64,000 nt of DNA from Bacteroidota bacterium (GTDB lineage Bacteria > Bacteroidota > Rhodothermia > Balneolales > Balneolaceae), in contig JAQCBZ010000005.1 in assembly GCA_027621355.1 (NCBI GenBank), positions 1 to 64,000 of the forward strand. Reading direction: 5' to 3'. The notes beneath the pieces are model-generated. The model ran no database searches. It saw only the letters and a program-made list of their open reading frames with translations, and was not told the DNA's origin. A program made the translations under genes and the position numbers. Of the stretch, positions 1-8,635 are shown piece after piece; position 1 is the first letter of the stretch, and every line of letters begins with the position of its first letter.

Positions 1-438
1 GATGACGAGGCAGGGGAGTTGCTACGCAAAGAGGGGCGTGAGTTTGGCGCTACCACAGGTCGTCCAAGACGATGCGGATGGCTCGATTTGGTTGCGCTTC
101 GGTACGCGGTACGACTCAACGGTATGAATGAAATCGCTTTGACCAAACTCGATGTGCTGGATCACTTTGAAGAAATCAAAGTGTGTGTCGCGTATGAATT
201 AGACGGCCAGCGAGTGGACGAATTCCCCACAAGATTGAGTGATTTAGACCGCGTAGTTCCGGTGTATGAAACCCTTCCAGGCTGGAAAGGTGATACTACA
301 CGCAATATCGATACGTTTGAAGGATTACCTGCAGCAGCCAGGGAGTATGTAGAATGGATTGAAGGGAAGCTGGACGTGCCATTCACCATTGTGAGTACCG
401 GTCCCGGTCGTGAAGAGACGTTGCAGCGTACAACGTAG
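1..438 (+). CDS. purA: Adenylosuccinate synthetase, C-terminal part (5' end outside window)
   Basis: Adenylosuccinate synthetase joins IMP and aspartate using GTP, the first committed step from IMP to AMP in the cytoplasm. The reading frame is open from base 1 (DDEAGELLRKEGREFG), so the gene starts left of the window and only about 145 residues of roughly 430 are seen. The family's C-terminal signature GATTGRPRRCGWLDL is intact, followed by LTKLDVL, the guanine-recognition segment. The TTG at base 19 in the ORF track is an artefact of the truncation, not a start. A tRNA-Gly gene begins 32 bases after the stop and purF, from the earlier common part of the purine pathway, follows on the same strand. 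Nothing looks broken in the visible part. Confidence 0.96.
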   Translation, partial: DDEAGELLRKEGREFGATTGRPRRCGWLDLVALRYAVRLNGMNEIALTKLDVLDHFEEIKVCVAYELDGQRVDEFPTRLSDLDRVVPVYETLPGWKGDTTRNIDTFEGLPAAAREYVEWIEGKLDVPFTIVSTGPGREETLQRTT

Positions 439-470
439 CGTCGTATATTTATTGTTCCCCTATAGGATAC

Positions 471-543
471 GCGAGAGTAGCTCAGCTGGTAGAGCACAAC
501 CTTGCCAAGGTTGGGGTCGCGGGTTCGAATCCCGTCTCTCGCT
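471..543 (+). tRNA. tRNA-Gly (anticodon GCC)
   Basis: A 73-base cloverleaf can be folded by hand. The acceptor stem GCGAGAG pairs with CTCTCGC and is followed by discriminator T. The D-arm has GCTC/GAGC, the anticodon stem CAACC/GGTTG carries loop TTGCCAA (anticodon GCC), and the T-arm GCGGG/CCCGT has loop TTCGAAT. The last T-stem pair is G-T. CCA is not encoded (the gene continues CACAC). It sits alone between purA and purF. Confidence 0.95.
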
Positions 544-616
544 CACACTTAAGACACGACTCGTCGACGTGATTCACACCGACAACTTTCCATTCACCCT
601 TCCACACGTCTTCTGA

Positions 617-2110
617 ATGGATAAACCGAGTGATTACTGCGGAATTTTTGGGATTCATGGCCACCCAGAAGCGTCACTCCTTACGTATTATGGTCTTCAC
701 GCCTTACAACATCGCGGGCAGGAATCAGCAGGGATTGTTTCTTCCTATTGGGATAAGGTGAAAGAACGCCCCAGCATGCCAAGCTATAATGGCTTTGGCC
801 TTGTATTGAGTGTCTTTGAAAAAGAGAAGGTGTTCAAAAAAGTGCTCAAGGGTGATTCTGCTATTGGACATAATCGGTATTCAACTTCAGGGTCCTCAAA
901 AAACCCAGCCAACATTCAACCGTTTCGGGTCCATTACAAAGGTGGAAACTTGGCCATTGGTCATAATGGCAACCTCAGCAACGCCAAACAGCTTCGCGAT
1001 CGGTTCCGAAAAGATGGAGTACTCTTCCAATCTACCAGCGATACGGAGCTGATTTTACACTTGATTTCGAGAAGCACAAAAGACACGGTCATTGAACAGA
1101 TTATGGATGCGTTGGGCCAAATAGAAGGAGCCTACTGCCTTGTTATCTTGACCGATGATCATCTCATTGCCGTTCGCGATCCAAACGGATTCAGACCTTT
1201 GGCGTTGGGGAAAAAGGATGATGCCTATCTAGTGGCCAGTGAAACGTGTGCGTTTGATATTATCGAGGCAGAATATGTTCGTGAGGTGGAGCCTGGGGAG
1301 GTGATCATTATTGATCGTAAGGCATCCGAGGGGGAGCCCCTTTCGCGTTCTCTCACGCCAAGACAAGGTACGAAGACAAGCCAGTGCATTTTTGAGTATG
1401 TCTATTTCGCGCGACCAGATAGTAAAATCTTTGGCGAAAATGTTGACAAGGTTCGTCGCGCACTTGGCAAGAGATTGGCTCAGGAATATCCAATCCATGA
1501 AGTTGTCACACCTGGTCTTTCCGATCGACGACCTATCGTGATTTCTGTGCCCGATTCGAGTAACACAGCTGCGCTAGGATACGCCCATGAGAATCAAAAA
1601 CTCGGATTTGACTGCAAGTATGACATTGGCTTGATTCGGAATCACTATGTTGGACGGACCTTTATCGCCCCAGGACAAGGGATGCGAGAGCAGCGAGTGC
1701 GGACCAAATTTAATCCTGTCAAGGGCGTGCTAGAAGGACGATCCATTATCATTGTGGATGATTCGGTGGTTCGTGGAACAACCTCGAGGCATTTGGTCAA
1801 CATGGTCCGGGCGGCCAATCCTGCTGAGGTTCATTTTCTTGTAAGTTCCCCTCCCATTACCCACCCCTGTTTTTATGGCATGGACTTCCCGAGCCCTGAG
1901 GAATTAATGGCGAATAAATTTGATCGGGATGTCGATCGCATGGCAGCCGAAATCGGGGTGGACTCATTAAAGTACCTCTCAGCTGAAGGGTTGGTCCAAA
2001 CCGTCCTGGAAACCAATGACTCCGGCCATACCTATTGCACTGCATGTTTTACAGGTGAATATCCTGTTCCTGTGCATGTAGAGGCTTCGAAAGACGCCAA
2101 CGACCACTAA
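617..2110 (+). CDS. purF: Amidophosphoribosyltransferase
   Basis: PurF moves the amide nitrogen of glutamine to PRPP, giving 5-phosphoribosylamine, the first step of purine synthesis. The N-terminal Ntn glutaminase domain (about residues 8-240) begins at Cys8 in YCGIFGIHG, so a seven-residue propeptide must be removed. The C-terminal PRTase domain has the PRPP loop VDDSVVRGTTSRHLV. Cysteines in QCIFEYVYF, HPCFYGMDF and YCTACFTGEYP match the four ligands of the B. subtilis-type enzyme, so an oxygen-sensitive 4Fe-4S cluster is expected. The length of 497 aa is normal. The ATG at 617 fits the propeptide and has no Shine-Dalgarno sequence. ysxC starts one base after the stop. Confidence 0.97.
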   Translation: MDKPSDYCGIFGIHGHPEASLLTYYGLHALQHRGQESAGIVSSYWDKVKERPSMPSYNGFGLVLSVFEKEKVFKKVLKGDSAIGHNRYSTSGSSKNPANIQPFRVHYKGGNLAIGHNGNLSNAKQLRDRFRKDGVLFQSTSDTELILHLISRSTKDTVIEQIMDALGQIEGAYCLVILTDDHLIAVRDPNGFRPLALGKKDDAYLVASETCAFDIIEAEYVREVEPGEVIIIDRKASEGEPLSRSLTPRQGTKTSQCIFEYVYFARPDSKIFGENVDKVRRALGKRLAQEYPIHEVVTPGLSDRRPIVISVPDSSNTAALGYAHENQKLGFDCKYDIGLIRNHYVGRTFIAPGQGMREQRVRTKFNPVKGVLEGRSIIIVDDSVVRGTTSRHLVNMVRAANPAEVHFLVSSPPITHPCFYGMDFPSPEELMANKFDRDVDRMAAEIGVDSLKYLSAEGLVQTVLETNDSGHTYCTACFTGEYPVPVHVEASKDANDH

Positions 2111-2111
2111 G

Positions 2112-2717
2112 ATGGCCTTTGCAAATGCTACGTTTATTACCTCAGCACCTGCGCTTAGTGACTGCCCACCCGAGGGGCCTCCTGAAGTGTGCTTTGCAGG
2201 ACGATCCAATGTTGGCAAGTCGTCACTGATTAATGCAATCACCAATCGGCGCAAACTTGCACGGACGTCTAATACGCCTGGCAAAACGCAGCAGATGAAC
2301 TACTATGAGATTCGTCACGGCGCTACAGAGCCTTTTTATCTCATTGACTTGCCTGGCTTTGGGTTTGCCAAGGTGCCAACTGCGGTACGCAAGCAATGGG
2401 GACGAGATATTCGGGAGTATCTCCAAAAGCGTGATACCCTGAGGCTTATCATCCATTTAGTGGATAGTCGCTATCCTCCCACTGCCTTGGATGAAGAATT
2501 TTTTTACTGGATGGCAACTAATGACCGCCCTTTTGCGGTTTGTTGTACAAAGATGGACAAGTTGTCGGCGAATCAATCCGCCAAGGCCACTCGCCAAGTG
2601 GAGAGTGTGCTCGAGGAGATGAATATTGATGTACCGGTTCTTGCCGTCTCATCTGACCACAAAGTTGGCTTGGATGATCTTCAATCCCTCATTCTTGAAT
2701 TTGTATCGGACCTTTAA
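2112..2717 (+). CDS. ysxC: Ribosome biogenesis GTP-binding protein YsxC/EngB
   Basis: A TRAFAC-class GTPase needed for assembly of the large ribosomal subunit. All G motifs are visible: G1 GRSNVGKSSL, G2 around NTPGKTQQMNYY, G3 DLPGFGFAKV and G4 TKMDK, followed by AVSSDHKVG as G5. At 201 aa it has the family's usual size. The ATG lies one base after the purF stop, which suggests a shared transcript and translational coupling. serA follows 23 bases later on the same strand. Pairing a ribosome assembly factor with purine and serine synthesis makes sense only as a growth-linked operon; no direct functional partnership is implied. Confidence 0.96.
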   Translation: MAFANATFITSAPALSDCPPEGPPEVCFAGRSNVGKSSLINAITNRRKLARTSNTPGKTQQMNYYEIRHGATEPFYLIDLPGFGFAKVPTAVRKQWGRDIREYLQKRDTLRLIIHLVDSRYPPTALDEEFFYWMATNDRPFAVCCTKMDKLSANQSAKATRQVESVLEEMNIDVPVLAVSSDHKVGLDDLQSLILEFVSDL

Positions 2718-2740
2718 GCGATAAGAACGCCCACTCTACC

Positions 2741-4363
2741 ATGCCAGAAAGCTCTTCCTCATCCGTCTCATCCTCCCGTTTTTTACTTCTCGATAATGTT
2801 GATCCAGTTTGCGCCAAAACCTTGGCTGAACGTGGATATGAAGCCGATCAACCTTCGGGTTGGAGTGAGGACGACCTCAAACGTGAAATTAGTAAATATG
2901 CCGGACTTGTCGTGCGCAGTGGCACCCAAGTGGATGAAGCGCTACTCGAGCATGCAACCGATCTTCAGGTCATTGGACGTGCTGGCGTAGGCGTCGATAA
3001 TATTGATCTTGCAGCGGCCACAACTCGTGGTGTATTGGTGATGAATACGCCAGATGGCAATACGATTTCGACGGCTGAGCATACCTGTGGCATGATTTTA
3101 TCGCTTGCACGGAATATTCCTGAAGCTGTCGCTCGAGTCAAAGGGGGAGGATGGGATCGAAAGGCGTTTATGGGTTCGGAAGTGTATGGTAAAACGCTCG
3201 GTATTATTGGTCTTGGCAAGATTGGATCAGAGGTTGCCCGACGGATGTCTGCGTTTGGTATGACGATAGTCGGCTTCGACCCCTTTGCGACGCAAGAACA
3301 CGCCGATGAGTTTGGCATTAAACTCATGAGCCTAGAAGAGGTCTTGGGGGCTGCCGATTTTCTGACGGTCCATACTCCTTTGACCGATAAGACACGTGGT
3401 CTGATTTCTGCAAAAAACAAAACGTTGTTGAAGCCTGGTGTTCGGTTGGTGAATTGTGCACGTGGAGGCATCATTACAGAGATGGATTTACCTGAACTCC
3501 TAGATGAAGGGATTGTCTCGGGTGTCGCGCTGGATGTTTACTCGGTGGAACCCCCAAGTGATGAGCTTCGTGAAGTGTTGGCCCATCCTGCTGTAGTGTG
3601 CACGCCTCATTTGGGTGCATCCACGGAGGAGGCCCAGGAGAAAGTGGCCGAACAGATTGCGCATCAACTTGCCGATGCAATCGAAAACACATCCTACAAA
3701 GGCAGCGTGAATGCCAAATCTGTAGCTTTGCTTGCGAATCCTGATGTAAAACCGTTTTTGGTGATGGCCGAAAGGCTTGGGGCGATGTGTGGTCAACTCA
3801 TTAAAGAGCATGCTGGTGACCTGAAGGTGGAATACACGGGGCAATGTGCCAAATTTGCCGACTTACTAACCGATGGGATCTTGAAAGGGATGCTAACTCC
3901 CTACATTAGCGGAAGTGTGAATTTGATTAATGCTCGTACCTATGCAAATGAGCGTGGATTTTCGGTTTCGGAAACAACGACGACCGCCAAAGGGCAGTAC
4001 AATGACCTCGTGCGTGTCACGCTGGAGGAGAATGATGTGTACCATACGCTCACTGCGACGCTGTTTGGTGGCGAGGATCCACGTGTGGTTGGGATCGATA
4101 ATTTCCAGATTGAACTTCGTCTGGAGGGTGAATTATTGGTCTACCAAAACCAGGATATTCCAGGGATGTTGGCGTCTGTTTCAGGAGCCCTGGCCAGTCG
4201 CGAGATCAATATTGGTGCCTTGTCTTTGGGTCGCTCTTCTAAAGGGGAACGAGCATTAACCGTGTTGCAAGTAGACCGAGCGCTCGACGAAGATGATTTA
4301 GCGGCTATTCAAGGGATTGACGGGGTCGAGAATGTACATGTTTGTTCGCTAAGTCGTTTCTAG
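2741..4363 (+). CDS. serA: D-3-phosphoglycerate dehydrogenase (long form with ACT domain)
   Basis: SerA oxidises 3-phosphoglycerate with NAD, opening the phosphorylated serine pathway; serC in this window does the next step. Residues about 12-325 form the 2-hydroxyacid dehydrogenase domains. Visible are GRAGVGVDNID, the Rossmann motif GLGKIG, the catalytic Arg in NCARGG and the catalytic His in TPHLGAST. A middle ASB-like domain (about 330-465) precedes a C-terminal ACT domain beginning near NQDIPGMLASVSGAL, the usual place for serine or regulatory binding. At 540 aa it is the long type I form, as in Bacillus and Mycobacterium. The N-terminal run of serines (SSSSSVSSSR) is probably a disordered lead-in. 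It is the last gene of the purF-ysxC-serA run and faces rdgB. Confidence 0.96.
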   Translation: MPESSSSSVSSSRFLLLDNVDPVCAKTLAERGYEADQPSGWSEDDLKREISKYAGLVVRSGTQVDEALLEHATDLQVIGRAGVGVDNIDLAAATTRGVLVMNTPDGNTISTAEHTCGMILSLARNIPEAVARVKGGGWDRKAFMGSEVYGKTLGIIGLGKIGSEVARRMSAFGMTIVGFDPFATQEHADEFGIKLMSLEEVLGAADFLTVHTPLTDKTRGLISAKNKTLLKPGVRLVNCARGGIITEMDLPELLDEGIVSGVALDVYSVEPPSDELREVLAHPAVVCTPHLGASTEEAQEKVAEQIAHQLADAIENTSYKGSVNAKSVALLANPDVKPFLVMAERLGAMCGQLIKEHAGDLKVEYTGQCAKFADLLTDGILKGMLTPYISGSVNLINARTYANERGFSVSETTTTAKGQYNDLVRVTLEENDVYHTLTATLFGGEDPRVVGIDNFQIELRLEGELLVYQNQDIPGMLASVSGALASREINIGALSLGRSSKGERALTVLQVDRALDEDDLAAIQGIDGVENVHVCSLSRF

Positions 4364-4400
4364 CGTTTCTTTAGAGACTGCTCTTTGATGTCTGCTTTTT

Positions 4401-5042
4401 TTAGCGAGTCTTTAACGTCTGCTCCTTAATAACAGAGACAAGCATCCGTACGGCTCGGGCTCGATGGGACACTTCATTTTTTTGGTCAGGCGTGAGTTCG
4501 GCAAACGTTTTATGGGATTCGGCAGGTGTGTTAGGCACAAAAATAGGATCGTACCCAAAACCTTTGGCTCCACGTGGCGTTGGGACAAGTACACCCTCAC
4601 ATCGCCCTTCAACAGCATGAATTTGAATCCGTTGATCTACGTGGCGAGCCCAGACCATTACGGTCGCAAAATGGGCTTTAATGGGTGTGGATAGGGGTAA
4701 TCCCCTGGTTTTTAAGGCGGTTTGCACCTCCTCAAGTAGTTTGGCAACATTATCCTGATAGGTTGCCTCTAGACCCGCATATCGAGCCGAGTAGACCCCT
4801 GGAGCCCCGTCCAAAAGTTCTACAAAGAGGCCAGTATCATCCGCGATGGCGTCTGTAGATTGACGTTGTGCCCAAAACCGCGCCTTTTTAATGGCATTAC
4901 CCAATAAGGTGAGCGCATCTTCTACAACATCCAAACGCTCTCGCTCAGCAAGATCAGCAATACATTGCAATGGAATGCCCAGTGGCGTCAGAAGTTCTTG
5001 AAGCTCAGCCCGTTTGTCTGGATTTCCGGTGGCAAGAAACAT
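4401..5042 (-). CDS. rdgB: dITP/XTP pyrophosphatase (RdgB/HAM1 family)
   Basis: Hydrolyses non-canonical purine nucleoside triphosphates (dITP, XTP, ITP) to monophosphates and pyrophosphate, cleaning the nucleotide pool. Family motifs are clear: ATGNPDKRAEL at the N-terminus, IADDTGLFVELLDGAPGVYS with the catalytic and metal-binding aspartates, and GFGYDPIFVP for base recognition. At 213 aa it is slightly longer than the E. coli protein. The ATG at 5042 starts directly on the conserved MFLATGN. It lies 12 bases downstream of the PfkB-type kinase stop, so the two are probably cotranscribed. It faces serA convergently with 37 bases between stops. Confidence 0.95.
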   Translation of the reverse strand: MFLATGNPDKRAELQELLTPLGIPLQCIADLAERERLDVVEDALTLLGNAIKKARFWAQRQSTDAIADDTGLFVELLDGAPGVYSARYAGLEATYQDNVAKLLEEVQTALKTRGLPLSTPIKAHFATVMVWARHVDQRIQIHAVEGRCEGVLVPTPRGAKGFGYDPIFVPNTPAESHKTFAELTPDQKNEVSHRARAVRMLVSVIKEQTLKTR

Positions 5043-5054
5043 TGTTGTCAGCCC

Positions 5055-5975
5055 TTAATGCTGCGGGTCAGGGATCTCGCTTAGGGCTTGGAATTCGTAA
5101 TAGCGCTCTTGAATCTCATCGTTGGTGAGGTTATCAAGACGCTCAGGGCCAAACTCTTCGACGGTAAAACTAGCCATCACCGACCCAAAAATGACCGCAC
5201 GACGCATGTTGTCTTTGCTAAAATTATCGGTGTAGGAAAGCCAGCCCAAAAATCCACCCAAGAAGGCATCACCTGCCCCGGTTGGATCAAAAATATCGAC
5301 AATGGGGTATGCAGGCGCAGAAAACAGCTCCCCATCGGTGAATAAAAGTGCCCCATGCTCCCCTTTTTTGATCACAAGGTGCTTGGGTCCCATGGCGAAT
5401 ATAGCCTCAGCTGCCTTGAGTAAGCTATGTTCACCCGTGAGCTCTCGAGCTTCGGAGTCATTTACCACCAACATATCGACGCGAGCAATGGTCTCCTTGA
5501 GTTGTTCATTCCACCCCTCAATCCAAAAATTCATGGTATCCATTGCCACAAACTTGGGTTTTTCTACTTGGTCCAACACACGCAATTGCAGGCGTGGTTC
5601 GATATTACCCAGTGCAACCACATTCGCTTTTTTGGCCACATCGGTTAAAACAGGGTCAAAACGTTCAAAAACATTGAGATCGGTCTGTAAGGATTCGCGA
5701 TGATTGAGATCATAACTGTATTTGCTGGCGTAATAAAACGTATCGCCACTATTATCCCGTTGTAAGCCTTCCAAATCAATGCCTCGCTTTTCGAAACGCT
5801 GAATGTCTTCCGTCGCATAATCTTTGCCCACTATGCCAATTAGATGGACAGGATTCGTAAAAAACGATGCACTTAAGGATAAAAATGTAGCCGAGCCACC
5901 GGGGACTCTATCACGTTTGCCAAAAGGGGTTTCGGTGCCATCATAAGCAACCGATCCAACAACGAGTAAACTCAT
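5055..5975 (-). CDS. PfkB/ribokinase-family sugar or nucleoside kinase
   Basis: A member of the ribokinase fold, which phosphorylates a sugar or nucleoside hydroxyl with ATP. The N-terminus MSLLVVGSVAYDG and the GGSA loop are the substrate side. VNDSEARELTG is the conserved PfkB N-E segment and DPTGAGDAFLGGF holds the anion hole and the catalytic Asp. At 306 aa it is a typical length. The substrate cannot be read from the sequence. Members of this general type are usually annotated only as sugar kinase, and adenosine-kinase-like activity is possible. It sits 12 bases upstream of rdgB on the same strand, which weakly hints at nucleoside or nucleotide metabolism, and 63 bases downstream of the M20 hydrolase. 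Confidence 0.85.
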   Translation of the reverse strand: MSLLVVGSVAYDGTETPFGKRDRVPGGSATFLSLSASFFTNPVHLIGIVGKDYATEDIQRFEKRGIDLEGLQRDNSGDTFYYASKYSYDLNHRESLQTDLNVFERFDPVLTDVAKKANVVALGNIEPRLQLRVLDQVEKPKFVAMDTMNFWIEGWNEQLKETIARVDMLVVNDSEARELTGEHSLLKAAEAIFAMGPKHLVIKKGEHGALLFTDGELFSAPAYPIVDIFDPTGAGDAFLGGFLGWLSYTDNFSKDNMRRAVIFGSVMASFTVEEFGPERLDNLTNDEIQERYYEFQALSEIPDPQH

Positions 5976-6038
5976 AAGTCTAGGTTTGATTCGAGGGTAT
6001 TAGAAGGAATTTGTACAGGTTTGCACTGGATTTGCTGG

Positions 6039-7280
6039 TCATTTCGCGCCAAACGTGGAATGAGTTGCAAGATAGTGGATAAACAAGGCAACACCATGCG
6101 GAATAGCGGCTTCGTCCACATTATACTTTGGGTGGTGCCACATATGTTGTGAGTCAATGGATGGTTCAGCATTGCCCGAACCTAAAAAAACCAGTGCACC
6201 GGGAATCGACTGTTGGTAGAAGGAGAAATCCTCCCCAGCCATGAGTGGTTTATCCAAGGCTTGGATGTTTAATGCTGACGCAGTGGCCGCTTGGTGGAGG
6301 TGTTTTGTAGGATCAGGATGATTGATCACCGCTGGGTATCCCTGACGATAGGTAAAGGTCGCTTGCCCTCCATAGGATGCGGCGACGCCGTCGGTAATGC
6401 GTCTCATGGCTGACTCCACAAGGGCTGCTTGCTCAGCACTAAAGGTCCGAACGGTCCCTTTCAGCTCGGCCGTTTCAGGAATCACATTAAAGGTATGGCC
6501 TGCATGTAGAGAGCCAACTGTGACCACCACGGGGTCGGCTGGATGATTCTGACGCGACGCAATGGTTTGAAACTGGCTCACAACATCAGAAGCCATCACG
6601 ATCGGGTCAATGCACTCGTGAGGCGATCCTGCATGCCCCCCTTTTCCGTGAAGGGTCAGCTCAAATTCATCCGGACGAGCCATCAACATTCCCTCTTTGA
6701 GGGCGATGGTTCCTGTGGGTAGAAACGGCGCTGTGTGTAAGGCTACAATCTCCTCAACTCCAATGCGTTGGAGCGTCCCTTCTTCCATCAATAATCGTGC
6801 TCCGCCAGGTGTGGTTTCTTCGCCAGGTTGAAACACCAACACGACATGAGGTGCTGCTGGATCTAGATGCTTTGATGAGTAAAGAGCGGCCATTGTTTGC
6901 GCAACACCCAACAGGATGGTGGTGTGCGCATCATGACCACAACAGTGTGCGACGCCTGCATGTTCGGAAAGAAAAGCTTGCTTGGCCTCCCCCTCTTCTT
7001 GCATGGGCAGGGCATCAATATCGGCACGAATAGCTATTTTTTTTGCATCAGAAGCCCATTCTCTTGGACTCCCCCATGTGGCGACACATCCTGTCTCAAG
7101 AGGTCGTTCCACGTGCCATCCCCACTGAATTAGCAAATCAATAATCGTTTGAGTCGTTTCAAACTCCTGATAGCTCACTTCTGGACGGCGATGAAATCCG
7201 CGACGCATCTCTATCCATTCGAATTGGTGTTCGACTAGGTGCTGCGCAATTTGTGCCGTAAGTTCATTATTTAAGGACAT
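6039..7280 (-). CDS. M20 family metallo-amidohydrolase (hippurate/N-acyl-amino acid hydrolase type)
   Basis: A cytoplasmic M20D peptidase-family enzyme that removes acyl groups from N-acyl amino acids or related amides using two metal ions. Motifs in order: the N-terminal HRRPEVSYQE, IRADIDALP, CCGHDAHTT with the metal-binding Cys/His pair, QPGEETTPGGARLL with the catalytic Glu pair, and the C-terminal metal His in HHPKYNVDEAAIP. The central dimerisation or lid domain spans about residues 190-300. I start at the ATG at 7280 (MSLNNEL, 413 aa); the ORF-track start at 7301 is a GTG seven codons upstream. There is no signal peptide, so it acts inside the cell. Exact substrate is not readable. It diverges from the alcohol dehydrogenase gene across 140 bases. 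Confidence 0.88.
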   Translation of the reverse strand: MSLNNELTAQIAQHLVEHQFEWIEMRRGFHRRPEVSYQEFETTQTIIDLLIQWGWHVERPLETGCVATWGSPREWASDAKKIAIRADIDALPMQEEGEAKQAFLSEHAGVAHCCGHDAHTTILLGVAQTMAALYSSKHLDPAAPHVVLVFQPGEETTPGGARLLMEEGTLQRIGVEEIVALHTAPFLPTGTIALKEGMLMARPDEFELTLHGKGGHAGSPHECIDPIVMASDVVSQFQTIASRQNHPADPVVVTVGSLHAGHTFNVIPETAELKGTVRTFSAEQAALVESAMRRITDGVAASYGGQATFTYRQGYPAVINHPDPTKHLHQAATASALNIQALDKPLMAGEDFSFYQQSIPGALVFLGSGNAEPSIDSQHMWHHPKYNVDEAAIPHGVALFIHYLATHSTFGAK

Positions 7281-7420
7281 AGTAAAACGTGGATAAACCA
7301 CGAGCGTTCAAGTGTTGTTTATGGGGACAGTCGCGAGCCTTTGATCGGCTCCAATCCCGAACGGTGTACACATGAGGGTTGTTCAAAATACGTCGAATCT
7401 TTCAACCTAACCCACACATT

Positions 7421-8635
7421 ATGCATTCCTTTGCCCTACATATGTCGACCCGTCTTTTGTTTGGACCCGAAAAAGAAGCCGACTTTATCTCATCGATTGC
7501 CAGCAACGGAGCCCATGTCTTAGTGGTCATAGGGGGTGGATCGGTGGAGCGTATTGGCTTAGTCGACCGCGTACTCACAGGACTTGACGCGGCAGGGATT
7601 CAACACACGCTCTTTCGAGGCATAGAACCTAATCCTATCGATGGTACAGTGGATCGAGCGGCGGCTGAGGGAAAAGCGGCGGGTGTTGACAGTGTCTTGG
7701 CCATTGGAGGTGGGTCTGTAATGGACGCGTCGAAGGCGATTGCCGCACTCATTCACGAGGATGAGGCCCATGTTTGGCCTTTTGTTACGGGACAGCCAAA
7801 ACGTGGTACCATGAAAGGGGCGTTGCCTATTTTTACGGTCCCAACGACGGCTGCAACAGCATCTGAATTAACGCCTCATGCGGTGATCTCAAAGCCTGAG
7901 GAACAAGGCAAGTGCGCCATTTCTTATCCTTTTTTGCAGCCCCTGGTTTCATGGCTAAACCCTGAGTTTCATACCAGTCTCCCAGCTCACGTCACAGCCG
8001 ATGGTGGGGCGGATATTTTGTCGCATGTTTTTGAGAATTATATCCTTGGTGATGATGCCTCCCCATTTGCAGATCGCTATTCTGAAGGGGTCATGGATAC
8101 CGTGATCGATGTGTTGCCTCGCCTCTTAAAGGATCTCAACAATGTTGCCTACCGAGGGCAGCTCCAGTGGGTCTCCGCAATGGCTTTAAATTCCATTCAG
8201 GTGGCTGGGCGACAGCCTTCCCCTTTTCCGCTCCATGCGATTGAGCACTCCATGAGTGGATACCACCCAGCATTGGCACATGGACGCGGATTGGCAACCT
8301 TGTTTCCAGCCTATTTTCGGATGTTACTCGATCGAAAGGAGCACGTGAATCGCCTTGCACAATTTGGTCGCCGTATCTTTTGGGTAACGCCTCAAGAGGA
8401 TCAAGCTGCAGCGTTGGCTGGAATTGAGGCCTTCGAAGAGTGGTTACGCGGTGTGGATTTATATCAATCCATGGAGGATATTGGGATTCCAGAAGAGGCC
8501 TTTGAGTCGATTGCCAGTTATGCCGTGAATGTATATGGTAATGGCAAGACCCTTCCTGTCTCAGGACCTTGGACCAAAGAGGAGGTGATCGAACTTTTCA
8601 ACCGTGCCAATGAACAAAAAAGACCCAATGCATGA
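7421..8635 (+). CDS. Iron-containing (group III) alcohol dehydrogenase
   Basis: An NAD(P)-dependent, metal-dependent alcohol or aldehyde oxidoreductase. Family marks: start-proximal STRLLFGPEKE, the nucleotide loop GGGSVMDASKAIA, TVPTTAATASELTPHAV, ADGGADILSHVFENY with metal-ligand Asp, and HAIEHSMSGYHPALAHGRGLA with metal-ligand histidines. This pattern resembles the butanol dehydrogenase/YqhD branch, which often detoxifies aldehydes with NADPH; that narrower assignment is inference. I start at ATG 7421 (404 aa) because family members begin shortly before the T-R-x-x-F-G motif. The ORF-track start at 7379 is a TTG. The 3' end overlaps the mnmD gene, so the two are probably cotranscribed. Confidence 0.92.
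   Translation: MHSFALHMSTRLLFGPEKEADFISSIASNGAHVLVVIGGGSVERIGLVDRVLTGLDAAGIQHTLFRGIEPNPIDGTVDRAAAEGKAAGVDSVLAIGGGSVMDASKAIAALIHEDEAHVWPFVTGQPKRGTMKGALPIFTVPTTAATASELTPHAVISKPEEQGKCAISYPFLQPLVSWLNPEFHTSLPAHVTADGGADILSHVFENYILGDDASPFADRYSEGVMDTVIDVLPRLLKDLNNVAYRGQLQWVSAMALNSIQVAGRQPSPFPLHAIEHSMSGYHPALAHGRGLATLFPAYFRMLLDRKEHVNRLAQFGRRIFWVTPQEDQAAALAGIEAFEEWLRGVDLYQSMEDIGIPEEAFESIASYAVNVYGNGKTLPVSGPWTKEEVIELFNRANEQKRPNA

Noticed and set aside
4364-4402. Intrinsic terminator of the purF-ysxC-serA run at a T7 tract
   Set aside because: The best stem before the T-tract is only four pairs (AGAC/GTCT) with a large loop, too weak to call.
7281-7420. Operator between the M20 hydrolase and alcohol dehydrogenase genes
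   Set aside because: Only 5-bp inverted repeats (CGTGG/CCACG, GAGCC/GGCTC) are present, within chance expectation.
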